This document shows, piece by piece, positions 35,854 through 49,200 of a stretch of DNA of 64,000 nt. Origin of the DNA: Actinomycetota bacterium (GTDB lineage: Bacteria; Actinomycetota; Actinomycetes; Nanopelagicales; Nanopelagicaceae); assembly GCA_015660815.1 (NCBI GenBank), contig JACSDF010000003.1:1-64000 (forward strand). The letters are read 5' to 3'. Both the position numbers and the translations under genes were made by a program. Positions within the stretch are counted from its first letter, which is position 1, and each line of letters begins with the position of its first letter. The notes under the pieces are model-generated. The model was given only the letters and a program-made list of their open reading frames with translations, ran no database searches and had not been told where the DNA came from.

Positions 35854-36721
35854 TTTCACTACTTTCCGGTTCTCCATCTAGATCTAAAACTACTGGAATA
35901 TCAAACTCATCGCTGACTTCAACCTCACCGGAGAGTGAACCGGTCCAAGAGATCTGCAGCTCACCAAGGGCTACGACCTGATTAAAGCGTAAAACACCCT
36001 GGCGATAGAGATCAAGGAGCGCTAAAAAGCGGGCAACTACGACCATTGTGCTATCGGCATCGGAGATTAATGTTCTAAAAGAGAGGGTCATTGAGCGTCT
36101 TAAAGCCTCCACTACACCTTTAGACTCCTCGGCGACGCTGACCATCGTGTGGTGTAGATGTTCAACGCTAACCACCGGCGCGCTCTTGGGAGTAAGTACG
36201 CGCTCGGCAATAGCTGCAAATCGAGAGGCACCGACCCCGATTAATACCTCGGGCAGTAGGGCGCTCAGAGCGGGTTCTAGGGCCACAACTCGGGCAAATG
36301 ACTTATCGGCAAGGGCTATACGCACGGCAAAGGTTGAAGCGATCTCTTTAAAGGCGCGATATTGCAGCAAGCGTGCAAAGAGAATATCTCTGGCTTCGAG
36401 AAGGGCTAGATCCTCTTCATCATCGACCTCACCGCTAGGTAAAAGTCTGGCAGCTTTAAGGTCGAGCAGCGTGGCCGCCACAACGAGAAACTCGGTCGCC
36501 TGATCTAAGCGCCAGCCTTCACCGCTGAGTTCGAGGTTTCGGATAAATGAGATGAACTCATCGGTGACGATACTCAAGGAGATTTCCGTGATATCCATCT
36601 TGTGGCGCGAAATTAGCTGGAGCAGGAGATCAAAAGGGCCATCAAAGTTTTCAAGATGAACCGAAAATGCACCGCTGCTAGCGGCATTCACATCGGTCGA
36701 TTCATCCATTGAAAGATCCAT
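35846..36721 (-). CDS. scpA: Segregation and condensation protein A
   Basis: A 291-residue kleisin of the SMC-ScpAB condensin. The N-terminal FSVHLENFDGPFDLLLQLISRHKMDI is the family hallmark, and the C-terminal winged helix binds the SMC head. -10 TAAGGT (36728-36733) ends 6 nt before the ATG at 36721, so a leaderless start is likely. It is divergent from parA; scpB overlaps its end. Confidence 0.93.
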   Translation of the reverse strand: MDLSMDESTDVNAASSGAFSVHLENFDGPFDLLLQLISRHKMDITEISLSIVTDEFISFIRNLELSGEGWRLDQATEFLVVAATLLDLKAARLLPSGEVDDEEDLALLEARDILFARLLQYRAFKEIASTFAVRIALADKSFARVVALEPALSALLPEVLIGVGASRFAAIAERVLTPKSAPVVSVEHLHHTMVSVAEESKGVVEALRRSMTLSFRTLISDADSTMVVVARFLALLDLYRQGVLRFNQVVALGELQISWTGSLSGEVEVSDEFDIPVVLDLDGEPESSENV

Positions 36722-36800
36722 GGAGGCACCTTACTTCACAGTTGCCCCAACTCTGTGTAAGGCGTAGGCTCCCGCAAATATCAAGAAAGAGGTTTGACGT

Positions 36801-37685
36801 TTGAGCGCTAAATCGACAATTCGAGAAGAGATCTCCACTACTTCAACGTTACTAGGCAAAAAAGCGTTAAATTTTCCCACCCCCACTGCGATTAGCGAAC
36901 ATGGGGGCGCAAAGGTTATTGCTGTCTTTAATCAAAAAGGTGGTGTCGGAAAGACTACGACGACCATCAACCTAGGTGCGGCTCTGGCCGAATTTGGTCG
37001 ACGAGTACTGCTCGTTGACTTCGACCCACAGGGCGGTTTATCTCTCGGCCTGGGTGTTAATGCACACTCACTTCCACTTGAGCAGACCGTGTACTACGCG
37101 CTAATGACCCCAACAGCTGCGATAGATACGATTATTTTGAAATCCTCTGTCGCAGGTCTGGATTTTCTACCGGCTAACCGCGATCTTGGAACTGCCGAAA
37201 CAACTCTTGGTGCTGAAATCGGTGGACAGCAGTATTTAAAACGCGCCCTGACATCTTTGCGTGATTACTACGACGTTATTTTAATCGACTGCCAACCGAC
37301 TATGGGTCAGTTAACAATTAACGCCCTGGTTGCAGCCGATGAAGTCATCGTGCCACTTCAATGCGAATACTTTGCCCTACATGGATTTATCGAACTTAAA
37401 GGAAATCTCGATAAAGTCAAAACATTTCTCAATCCAAATCTAACTCTTGTCGGAATTCTTGCAACTATGTACGACAAAAAAACATCACATAATCGACAGG
37501 TACTCGAAAGAATTCTTGAACAGTTCCCTGCCGATGTCTTTGAAACAATCATTGCAAAAACGATTCGTTTTCCAGAAACAACGGTCGTTGGTGAACCGAT
37601 TACTACGTATGCCTCGTCATCTGATGGCGCAGCATCGTATCGACGACTAGCACGTGAACTAATCTTCCGAGGAGGCGCACGATGA
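36801..37685 (+). CDS. ParA family ATPase
   Basis: A 294-residue ParA/MinD-type ATPase with deviant Walker A KGGVGKTT (46-53), DFDPQGGLS and a C-terminal [15 protein letters not shown]. An N-terminal stretch of about 36 residues precedes the ATPase fold. TTG start at 36801 with AGAGG 7 nt upstream. It is not the oriC ParA (no parB downstream) but the paralogue next to scpA known from Actinobacteria (Rv1708-like). It overlaps the RHH gene by 4 nt (ATGA), which suggests they act together. Confidence 0.92.
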   Translation: MSAKSTIREEISTTSTLLGKKALNFPTPTAISEHGGAKVIAVFNQKGGVGKTTTTINLGAALAEFGRRVLLVDFDPQGGLSLGLGVNAHSLPLEQTVYYALMTPTAAIDTIILKSSVAGLDFLPANRDLGTAETTLGAEIGGQQYLKRALTSLRDYYDVILIDCQPTMGQLTINALVAADEVIVPLQCEYFALHGFIELKGNLDKVKTFLNPNLTLVGILATMYDKKTSHNRQVLERILEQFPADVFETIIAKTIRFPETTVVGEPITTYASSSDGAASYRRLARELIFRGGAR

Positions 37686-38092
37686 CCCGCAGAGCAAATC
37701 TTCCAGGTGCCGATGAGCTCTTTCGCTCAACAACACCGGCGCTTACATCAGTGCCCACATCAGGTGAGGCCAGCGCGCCACTTGTGCCACCCACTATCGC
37801 TACACCAAAAGCACCATCGGTAAACAAAGGTGTGCGCTCGATTGCCAGACGACGTGTAACAACTGTTGACCGCTCCCCTTCAGGTCGCGAACGCCATGAT
37901 GAAAAAATTACCGTCTACCTATCCCCCGATGAGCTCTTTGATTTAGATCAAGCACGTTTACTGTTGCGTGGAGATTTAGGTTTAGCTGCAGATCGCGGAA
38001 GAATTGTTCGCGAATCAATTGCAGTGATCATCGCCGATCTTGAAGCAAAAGGTGATCAAAGTATTTTAGCTCGCAGACTTCGAGGTTTATAA
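37682..38092 (+). CDS. Ribbon-helix-helix protein, likely ParA partner
   Basis: A 136-residue basic protein. Residues 1-75 are low-complexity and rich in Pro, Thr, Ala and Arg. The C-terminal part reads HDEKITVYLSPDELFDLDQ (strand) followed by two helices that end in RESIAVIIADLEAKGD, the pattern of a CopG/ParG-type ribbon-helix-helix domain. A gene of this size directly behind parA, translated by ATGA overlap, is the usual place for a DNA-binding partition partner. Whether it binds the TCGATATA sites 3-kb away is a hypothesis. It ends 9 nt before the convergent xerD. Confidence 0.75.
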   Translation: MTRRANLPGADELFRSTTPALTSVPTSGEASAPLVPPTIATPKAPSVNKGVRSIARRRVTTVDRSPSGRERHDEKITVYLSPDELFDLDQARLLLRGDLGLAADRGRIVRESIAVIIADLEAKGDQSILARRLRGL

Positions 38093-38101
38093 GAGCTTCA
38101 C

Positions 38102-39019
38102 TTACGCACGAGGGTGTGCCATCGCATAACTCTCGCGCACTCTATCGATTGTAATCAACGTATAAATCTGCGTTGTAGTCACTGATGCATGGCCTAGCAG
38201 TTCTTGCACCACGCGAATATCTGCACCTCCATCTAAGAGATGGGTGGCATATGAGTGTCTAAAAACATGGGGCGTAACTTTTTGAGTAATTCCTGCCGAC
38301 TCTGCCGCTCTTAAAACAATGTTCCACGCCGATTGCCTAGTAATACGGCCCCCACGAGCGTTGAGAAAGAGCGCCGAATTAGCCTTTGAACTCTTCGCGG
38401 CGAGTTCTGGACGAATTCGGGTTTTGTATTCATCAATGGCTTTAGTCGCAAAAGCACCTAAAGGAACAACTCGTTCTTTACCACCTTTTCCCCGCAATTT
38501 GAGCGTAGTGATTTCGCCCTCTTCGCTCTCTACTAATGAGATATCCCCCATATTGATTCCAATGAGTTCACTTACTCGCGCACCACTGCTATAGAGAAGT
38601 TCAACCATAGTTTGATCGCGCAACGTGATTGGTTGGCCCTCATGCAGAGCTGCTGCGATTAATTTAATAATATCTTCAACACTTAGAGCCTTTGGAAGCC
38701 TTCTTGCCGTTTTACTGCTTTCAATTTCCAGTGTGGGATCGGCAAATCCATGCTCTAACTGCAGATATTTAAAAAAAGTACGAAGCGTTGATTCAATCCG
38801 ATTAATACTCGCCGCGGCTAATTTGGCATGCTTTAAATCTGATATAAATTCAGCGATCTTCGTTGAATCTATATCTTCCACCCTGCTTTGACCCAAGAAC
38901 TCTGAAAGTTTACTTAAATCACGTCGATATGCAGCAACTGAATTAGCGGCTAATCCTCGCTCAATCGAAACGTGATTGAGAAATGACTGCGCTAGCGCAT
39001 CAAAATTTAACGTAATCAT
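38102..39019 (-). CDS. xerD: Site-specific tyrosine recombinase XerD
   Basis: A 305-residue tyrosine recombinase that resolves chromosome dimers at dif. It has an N-terminal SAM-like core-binding domain (FLNHVSIERGLAANSVAAYRRDL) and the catalytic set R148 (GARVSEL), H251-R254 (HVFRHSYATHLL), H277 (LLGHASV) and Y286 (TQIYT). The start lies inside the end of ald: ATG at 39019 or 39025. No dif-like site is obvious here. Mycobacterial xerD is also close to pyrG. Confidence 0.92.
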   Translation of the reverse strand: MITLNFDALAQSFLNHVSIERGLAANSVAAYRRDLSKLSEFLGQSRVEDIDSTKIAEFISDLKHAKLAAASINRIESTLRTFFKYLQLEHGFADPTLEIESSKTARRLPKALSVEDIIKLIAAALHEGQPITLRDQTMVELLYSSGARVSELIGINMGDISLVESEEGEITTLKLRGKGGKERVVPLGAFATKAIDEYKTRIRPELAAKSSKANSALFLNARGGRITRQSAWNIVLRAAESAGITQKVTPHVFRHSYATHLLDGGADIRVVQELLGHASVTTTQIYTLITIDRVRESYAMAHPRA

Positions 39020-40097
39020 ACCCATGTGCCTGGGCTACAGCTTCGTAGTAAATCTGACCGTTATGAACATTCAACCCTTTTGCAAGATTGGAGTCTTTTT
39101 CACATGCTAATTTCCAACCATTATTAGCAATAGATAGTGCATAAGGCAGCGTTGCATTAGTTAAAGCGTAGGTGGAAGTTACTGGAACTGCGCCCGGCAT
39201 ATTTGCTACGCAGTAGAAAACCGATCCATGAACCGCAAATGTTGGCTCTGCATGTGTGGTGGGGCGGCTATCTTCAAAACATCCGCCTTGATCAATTGCG
39301 ATATCGACTAAGACTGAACCGCTCTTCATAGTTTTAACTAATTCGTTAGAAATTAATTTCGGCGCTTTAGCACCATGGACAAGCACTGCACCAATCACTA
39401 AATCAGCTAAACGCGCTTCGCGTTCAATTGCATGTGGTGACGAAACGAGCGTTTTAATTCTTCCGTTGTAAGCAGAATCAATGTACTGCAACCTAGAAAT
39501 TGAGCGATCTAAAATCGTTACATCTGCGCCAAGCCCAATCGCCATTATGGCGGCATTTAATCCGGCCGTTCCCCCACCAATCACAACTACATGGGCAGGT
39601 GCGACTCCGGGTACACCGCCTAATAAGACTCCGCGGCCACCGTTAGGTCGTTGCAAAGTGCTCGCGCCAACTTGAGTAGCTAACCGTCCTGCGACTTCAC
39701 TCATTGGCGAAAGCAGTGGAAGTGCACCGTTTACTTCAACAGTCTCATAAGCAATGGCCGTTGTCTTGCTGGCGATTAACGCATCGGTGCAAGGTCTAGA
39801 AGCGGCAAGGTGAAGATAGGTAAAAAGAGTCTGACCTTGACGCATTTTTAGATACTCAGCCTCAATCGGCTCTTTCACTTTTAGAATTAAATCCGCAGAA
39901 CTCCACACGCCATCGCTATCGCTAACAATGCTCGCACCGGCTGCGATGAAATCCTCATTGAGAATGGCAGAGCCCACGCCTGCCCCATCTTCGATAATTA
40001 CTGTATGACCTGCGGCTACGAATTCGCTCACACCTTCTGGAGTAATCGCTACACGAGACTCATGAACTTTAATCTCTTTCGGAACTCCAACAATCAT
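39000..40097 (-). CDS. ald: Alanine dehydrogenase
   Basis: A 365-residue NAD-dependent enzyme that interconverts alanine and pyruvate plus ammonia. The start MIVGVPKEIKVHESRVAITPEGV is typical, and the nucleotide motif VIGGGTAGLNAA follows in the middle. AAGGG lies 9 nt before the ATG, and it starts 5 nt after pyrG. It overlaps xerD by about 20 nt. Confidence 0.95.
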   Translation of the reverse strand: MIVGVPKEIKVHESRVAITPEGVSEFVAAGHTVIIEDGAGVGSAILNEDFIAAGASIVSDSDGVWSSADLILKVKEPIEAEYLKMRQGQTLFTYLHLAASRPCTDALIASKTTAIAYETVEVNGALPLLSPMSEVAGRLATQVGASTLQRPNGGRGVLLGGVPGVAPAHVVVIGGGTAGLNAAIMAIGLGADVTILDRSISRLQYIDSAYNGRIKTLVSSPHAIEREARLADLVIGAVLVHGAKAPKLISNELVKTMKSGSVLVDIAIDQGGCFEDSRPTTHAEPTFAVHGSVFYCVANMPGAVPVTSTYALTNATLPYALSIANNGWKLACEKDSNLAKGLNVHNGQIYYEAVAQAHGYDYVKF

Positions 40098-40102
40098 TTG
40101 AA

Positions 40103-43480
<3,378 letters not shown>

Positions 43481-43488
<8 letters not shown>

Positions 43489-44332
43489 CGCGCCAGCCTT
43501 GGATTGGTAATTTAAACTTTGCAACTAATCGATCGCTAAAAGATGTATCGGTTAAATGAGCTAACTGAACATCCTCTGAATCCTTTGAAATATGCACTCG
43601 ATCACCTTGGAGCAATTCAAAGTTTCGAAGTGAATCGGCAGATAAAAGTGCCTGAACTGAATCGATGCGCACAACAATCTGTGAGTGTGTAGAGATTACA
43701 AGTGGGCGGGAAAAAAGCGCATGTGCCGAAATTGGAAGCACAACTAAGGCATCAACTTCAGGCCAAACAACGGGGCCTCCGGCAGAAAATGCGTATGCCG
43801 TTGAACCTGTTGGAGTTGAGCAGATTAAACCATCACAGCCCCAACGCGAGATTGGACGATTGTCGATCTCCAGAAATAACTCCACCATCGTTGCATGCTG
43901 GCGCTCTACCGTAACTTCATTGAGCGCCCAGCCTGAAGCGACTTCTTGGCCATCTCTTTTCACTGAGTATTTCAGAGTCATTCGGGGATCAATTACATAT
44001 TTCTTCTCAGTAATCGCGCTAACCACTGCGTCAAGTGAGAGTTTTTCAACTTCGGCTAGAAATCCAACATGGCCAAGATTGACGCCCAGCAACGGAATTT
44101 GATGTTTTCTCGTTACCTCAGCCGCGCGCAACATTGTTCCATCGCCACCTAAAACTACCGCAACTTCTAACTCTGGCAATTTATCAACGCTGCAACGAGT
44201 CACACCTTCGATGTCAATATCGGAGATTGAAAAGATTGAAAAACCGACGTCATTAAAATCTGCCGCAAGCTTTATCGCCGCTTCTACGGCTTGTTCTCGG
44301 GTGGGATTACATACAAGTAAGAGATTGCGCAT
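43481..44332 (-). CDS. nadK: NAD kinase
   Basis: A 283-residue enzyme that phosphorylates NAD to NADP. Motifs are LGGDGTMLRAAE and the conserved ALNEVTVER, CDGLICSTPTGSTAYAFSAGGP. Its ATG shares one base with the tlyA stop (TGATG), so translation is coupled. The tlyA-nadK-recN order is standard in Actinobacteria. Confidence 0.95.
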
Positions 44333-45120
44333 CAAGCCGGACCTTCAGCGATTGCTAAATCCAACGCTTCATGATCAATTGCCGGTGCACCGCGGCGCAG
44401 CCAGAGGAAATACTCAACATTTCCAGCAGGACCCGGCAGTGGAGAAGCAACTATCGCCATCGTGCCAAGACCTACGTCATAGGCCGAATCTGCAACATCG
44501 ATTACTGCCGCTTTTCGTAGCGCTGGATCTCGCACTACTCCACCTGCTCCTAATTTTTCACGGCCAACTTCAAACTGCGGTTTAACCATCACCACGAAAT
44601 CGGCTTCAGGTTTAGAAACGGCGGCAAGGGCGGGCAGAACTAAGGTCAAAGAGATAAAACTCAAATCTGCAACAACTAAATCAATGGGGTCGCCAACAAC
44701 ATCTCCAGTTAAGTGTCGAATATTAGTGCGATCTAAAATACTCACTCGTGGATCTTGCCGTAACTCCCATGCTAACTGTCCGTAACCAACATCGACGGCC
44801 ACTACATGCGCTGCATGTCGACGAAGAAGAACATCGGTAAAACCACCAGTTGATGCTCCGGCATCCAAGGCACGTTTGCCTTCGACAACAACACCAGTAA
44901 AGGCATCTAAAGCCCCGGCCAATTTGTGCCCGCCTCGTGAGACGAAATCATCACGCTTGCCCGCTAATTTAATCGAGGTTTCGGCATCTACCATCGTCGC
45001 CGGTTTCGTTGCTGGAATACCATTGACCAAGACTGAACGTGATTCAATTAAATCCGATGCATTTTCACGCGAACGTGCGAGTTCGCGACGAACTAATTCA
45101 GCATCAAGACGTATCTTCAT
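44332..45120 (-). CDS. tlyA: TlyA family rRNA 2'-O-methyltransferase
   Basis: A 262-residue protein with an N-terminal S4 domain (1-60, IRLDAELVRRELARSRENA) and a FtsJ-like methyltransferase core (GGHKLAGALDAF, ALDAGASTGGFTDVLL, VADLSFISL). TlyA makes 2'-O-methylcytidine in 16S and 23S rRNA and is linked to capreomycin sensitivity in Mycobacterium. It starts 15 nt after a 52-aa small gene and is followed by nadK with a shared base. Confidence 0.93.
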   Translation of the reverse strand: MKIRLDAELVRRELARSRENASDLIESRSVLVNGIPATKPATMVDAETSIKLAGKRDDFVSRGGHKLAGALDAFTGVVVEGKRALDAGASTGGFTDVLLRRHAAHVVAVDVGYGQLAWELRQDPRVSILDRTNIRHLTGDVVGDPIDLVVADLSFISLTLVLPALAAVSKPEADFVVMVKPQFEVGREKLGAGGVVRDPALRKAAVIDVADSAYDVGLGTMAIVASPLPGPAGNVEYFLWLRRGAPAIDHEALDLAIAEGPA

Positions 45121-45135
45121 CGTTTAATGAACCTG

Positions 45136-45294
45136 TTAGAGCCCATCGATTGAAGATAGTGATTTTACTAGAGCTGAGTGCAAAACTTCATAACGCTCTG
45201 CATGATCATTGATTGCCATTGAATCGATTTCAACCAATTCATTGCGAACCTCTTCAACTAAAGAGCTGCCATCTACACTCAACTCTGGTTGCAT
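45136..45294 (-). CDS. Small conserved protein upstream of tlyA (52 aa)
   Basis: An ATG at 45294 opens a 52-codon frame to TAA at 45136. Its protein runs MQPELSVDGSSLVEEVRN... and ends ...LVKSLSSIDGL, with the pattern INDHAERYEVLHSALV. It has the size and position of the small Rv1693-like proteins between tlyA and its neighbours in Actinobacteria. The ATG follows the stop of the previous gene with no gap (TAA-ATG), which supports translation. The function is unknown; identity rests on position and length. Confidence 0.7.
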   Translation of the reverse strand: MQPELSVDGSSLVEEVRNELVEIDSMAINDHAERYEVLHSALVKSLSSIDGL

Positions 45295-45651
45295 TTACTT
45301 ACTCGCCTTTTTCGAAGCCGCCTTTTTCACCGCAGCTTTCTTAGGAGCAGCCTTCTTAGCAGTCGAATCCTTTGTCGCGGCTTTTTTCGTCGCTGACTTT
45401 GTTGATCCCTCATTCTTTAGATCAACCTTCAAGCGTGCAAGCTCTTCTTTAAGCGCCTCAAACTCTCCGCGCTTCACAAAACCCATCTTGGAGACTGATC
45501 GCTCTACCTCATCCTCAATCTTTACTTTGAGCGCTTCGCCACCCTCGCGAAGCCATTGATTTACAGCTGATGCAACCTCAGTTGCCTTTGTATCGCCATC
45601 GGTTACCTTGGTGAGATAGGTACGGAGCGTAGAAAAAATGTCATTTGCCAT
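45295..45651 (-). CDS. Coiled-coil protein with Lys/Ala-rich tail (BMFP/UbiK-like core)
   Basis: A 118-residue protein. Residues 1-80 are helical, with FVKRGEFEALKEELARLKVDL, close to the BMFP/UbiK family pattern. Residues 84-118 are a repetitive tail of Lys, Ala, Thr and Ser (KKAAPKKAAVKKAASKK type), similar to the tails of actinobacterial HupB and eukaryotic H1. The tail suggests nucleic-acid or membrane binding. -10 TAGGCT ends 7 nt before the ATG. The gene is between ssb and the 52-aa gene. No function is established. Confidence 0.72.
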   Translation of the reverse strand: MANDIFSTLRTYLTKVTDGDTKATEVASAVNQWLREGGEALKVKIEDEVERSVSKMGFVKRGEFEALKEELARLKVDLKNEGSTKSATKKAATKDSTAKKAAPKKAAVKKAASKKASK

Positions 45652-45665
45652 AGCGCTAAGCCTAC

Positions 45666-46019
45666 CTATATTCGCGCAATCTCAATCGCTTCTACCTGCC
45701 AACGGCTTGCAAGACCTGCCGCACCCTTCCAAAATCGACGATGAACACTTCCCGTGACCTCAATCCACTCGCCCGGTTTCAAGCTCATCGCACTTCTCCG
45801 GGCCTTGGAGTTCCACGCCCCAATATCTAAGGTGTCAACGCCTTCGCCCTTTGATCGGGTAACAATCAACCTGAACTCAACAACCTTATCTCCGCTTGGT
45901 AACTCTTTTTCGATTCCTTCGGCCGATACACGTCCTCGAAGCAGTACATCATTGAGTGAGTAATCGGCATCTGGATCAGAGCTTATAACTTTTGCCTTAA
46001 CCGCTTTTGACTTAACCAT
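45666..46019 (-). CDS. Ssb-like single-stranded DNA-binding protein (short)
   Basis: A 117-residue OB-fold protein. Core: SLNDVLLRGRVSAEG, VVEFRLIVTRSK, LDIGAWNSKARRSAMSLKPGEWIEVTGSVHRRFWKG. It ends ...VEAIEIARI without the acidic tip used by replication Ssb to recruit partners, so it is more likely a second Ssb than the main one. I chose the ATG at 46019: AAGGAGG then lies 6 nt upstream, whereas an ATG two codons earlier would touch it. Confidence 0.82.
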   Translation of the reverse strand: MVKSKAVKAKVISSDPDADYSLNDVLLRGRVSAEGIEKELPSGDKVVEFRLIVTRSKGEGVDTLDIGAWNSKARRSAMSLKPGEWIEVTGSVHRRFWKGAAGLASRWQVEAIEIARI

Positions 46020-46025
46020 TGCCAT

Positions 46026-46271
46026 CCTCCTTATGTAGCTGAGGGATGAGAATCGCTTATTGCGCCGACAACCATCTAAAAAATGGGGAGATTGATGTGG
46101 ATAAAGAGATTAACTCGATCGGGTAAGAGAGAGATTTAAGGTGAGAGGGAGGTCAGTATGTGGATTTGGCAGTTGATAATTCGTCGTGCCAAAAAGGTTA
46201 CCATCCCCCTCACTATTGAAAACTGTACTCCTTTTCCTACGATTTGTTCCACCACAATGAAAAATTCTTTT
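46026..46271. other. Gap between the Ssb-like gene and putA
   Basis: About 246 bp. It holds the Shine-Dalgarno of the ssb gene and a small hairpin CCAT-CTAAAA-ATGG (about 46069-46083). I see no RNA gene. A plus-strand 56-codon frame that begins with GGAGG and ATG at 46158 runs into putA antisense and is not called. Confidence 0.4.
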
Positions 46272-49200
46272 TTAAAGCTTTGGTGCTGGACCAGCCCCAA
46301 CATTTCCATATCGATGGTTAGTAATTGACACGCTCTGCTCCAAAAGCCAACGCGGTGCTTCAATCTCTCCCCGAGCAGCAATCGGCCGGCGATCGAGTGA
46401 TATTCCGCGCTCTAAGAGTTCAACGGTAGGAGCAGGATTTCTTGAGAGCCAGCGCACTTTCTCGCAATCACCAATTTCATTATCCTCGCCACTCCAAAAA
46501 ATTCGTGTGCCAACAAGTTCGCTAATCCATTTAACAAACTCAATGACACCCGGCGCAGTATCACTATCTATAACGACAGTAACGCCCTTGGAATATGGAC
46601 GATAACGTTGATAGTTTCTTTCAACACTCAACTTTTGCCTATCAATGGCCTGTGAACCAGACTCGTCCCACCATTTTTGAGAACTATCTTTAGTGCTTTC
46701 CAAAGAATGCATCTGCGACCAGCTGCGCAGATTATTCAAATAGTTCGGACCTCCTGCTTTCGATGTTGCGCCCACACTGCTGCGTTTCCATCCACCAAAT
46801 GGCTGTCGATCAACCACCGCCCCAGTGATACCTCGATTGACATAAAGATTGCCCGCCGCAACGCTATTGATCCACATTTCGCATTCTCTGGTATTGAGTG
46901 AGTGAATGCCCGCGGTTAAACCATAGTCAGTTGCGTTTTGTAATTTAACTGCAGTTGCAAAATCTGGCGCAGGTATAACTGCCAATACTGGCCCAAACCA
47001 TTCGTTGAGGTGGCTCCATGAATCACCTACAACACCCATTTTCACGCCAGGTGAATATATAAATCCATTTGTATCTAGCACTCGAGGTTCTACTAACCAA
47101 CTTTCTCCCGCATCTAACTGGGTCAACGCGCGCAAAAGTGGACCGATAGGCGGATGAATCAGCGGACCAACTGAAGTTGAAAAATCTGTTCCCGCGCCAA
47201 CCTGCAATGACTCCACGGCATCCTTTAACTGGCTAATAAAGGCTGGGTTGCTATAAATACTCGCATCCACAATTGCAAGACTTGCGGCGCTACATTTTTG
47301 CCCCGCATGACCAAAGGCCGACTGCACTAAATCTTTAACCGCGTTATCGATGTCGGCACTGGCCGAGATATAAATAGCATTCTTTCCACTGGTTTCAGCG
47401 ATGAGATTTATGTGCGGTGAAAATTTTGTAAACATTAAGGCCGTATCAAAGGAGCCGGTAAGAATAACGGCGTTGACTCCTGCCTGGCTGACGAGATACT
47501 GGCCATTCTCATCATCTCTGGTCGGCACAAACTGCAAAACATTCTGAGGCACACCTGAACTCCATAAAAGTTCGGCAATCAAATATGAAGTGGCAACAGT
47601 CTCTGGCGCCGGTTTTAGAATGACGGTATTGCCAGTTGCAAGGGCGGCACAGACTCCCCCAAGAGTTATTGCGAATGGAAAGTTCCACGGTGGAACAATG
47701 AGGACAACTCCCAACGGTGTTGATTCACTCTCTTTTTCAAGTGATGACAATGCGTAATAACGTGCAAAATCAATTCCTTCACTTACCTCAGGATCGGCCT
47801 CTGAAAAGGTTTTTCCGGCATCCCTAGACATCACTGCGATTATTCTCGCTCGACTTGCAGCCATTGTTAACGCTGCACGTTCAAGAATCTCACCTCGTCC
47901 ATGTGCACCAAGTGCACTCCATGTAGCCATCGCATCCCGCGCGGTTTTGATCGCGTTATCAATCTCTGTCACGCTTGCAACACAATATTTATACCAAATC
48001 GATCCATTAGCGCTCGGGTCAACTCCTGTTTCAATTTCAGAGGTAAAGATTTCCTCACCATTAATTACAATCGGGATATGAAAGATATCTTGGGCCAATT
48101 CATTTGAAATCGCCCTTTGAACCGCCCCACGAAACTCTGAATTAGTGGGATCTCCATCACTCTGATTCGCAAATCTAATGAGTTCAGATTCCTCATACGG
48201 ATCCTGCCTGAAAAGCGCGTGTCTACGGGATTGTGTGGAAATTAAATGTCTAGCCCGGACTGATTCAATGAATCGCTCGCGCTGGGCAATAAACTCACTA
48301 TTGCCTTCCTTCATATCAAAAGAGGCGCGCAGGTAGTTTTCTACCGAAGTATTTTCATCCAGGCGCCGAACAAGGTATGCGACTGCAGTTGGAAAATCTT
48401 TCTCCCGTGTGATGGGAGTGTATAAAAGTACTCGACCGAATTTATGTGCCACGGCTAAAGCTTCAGCATTAGCCATTCCCTCTAACATCTCAATATCTAA
48501 CTGATCCTCTACCCCGCGCAATCTAGCTACCTCGATTGCCCACGCCACATGAAAGAGATTGTGACTTGCTACTCCGATCCCTATCGCTTGTGCATTCTCA
48601 GGGCGAAGCGCAACATCAATTAACCTGGCATAACTTGCATCAACATCCGCCTTACTCTCATACGGCGCAGCCACCCAGCCATGTAGTTCGGCTTCGGCTT
48701 TTTCCATCGCTAAATTCGCACCCTTCACCAATCGAATTTTTATTCGTCCGCCGCTTTCGGCATACCGCCCTATCGCCCATTTAGCTAGTTCGGCAAAAGC
48801 TGCATGGGATTCGGGTAGATATGCCTGTAAAACTATTCCGGCATTCATCGCTGAAAACTCCGATTCACTTAAAACCTCTTTAAAGGCATCGACAGTAATG
48901 CGAAGATCTCGAAACTCTTCCATGTCTAGATTTATAAAGACACCACAGAATTGTGCTTGGCGATAAAGAGTTCGCAGTTGCGTTGCTGCACGATTGACTG
49001 AGCCCGCATGATCAATTGTTATGAGTTGACTTACAATGGATGAAATCTTTACCGATGCATAATTAACCTCTGGTCGGGAAACTAATTCAATAATTGCGTT
49101 CAATCTTGCATTGGCTTCGGCATCACCCAGGACCGCTTCTCCTAATACATTGATATTGAGTCGCACTTGCTCCTTGTTTCTATTCTCAATATGTTTGCGC

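Noticed and set aside
38102-39019. xerD as a phage or integron integrase
   Set aside because: Size, motifs and place next to pyrG match housekeeping XerD; no attachment site or phage gene is near.
46158-46325. 56-codon plus-strand frame with a strong GGAGG before its ATG
   Set aside because: It runs antisense into the end of putA and its protein has no recognisable pattern; the Shine-Dalgarno match is probably chance.
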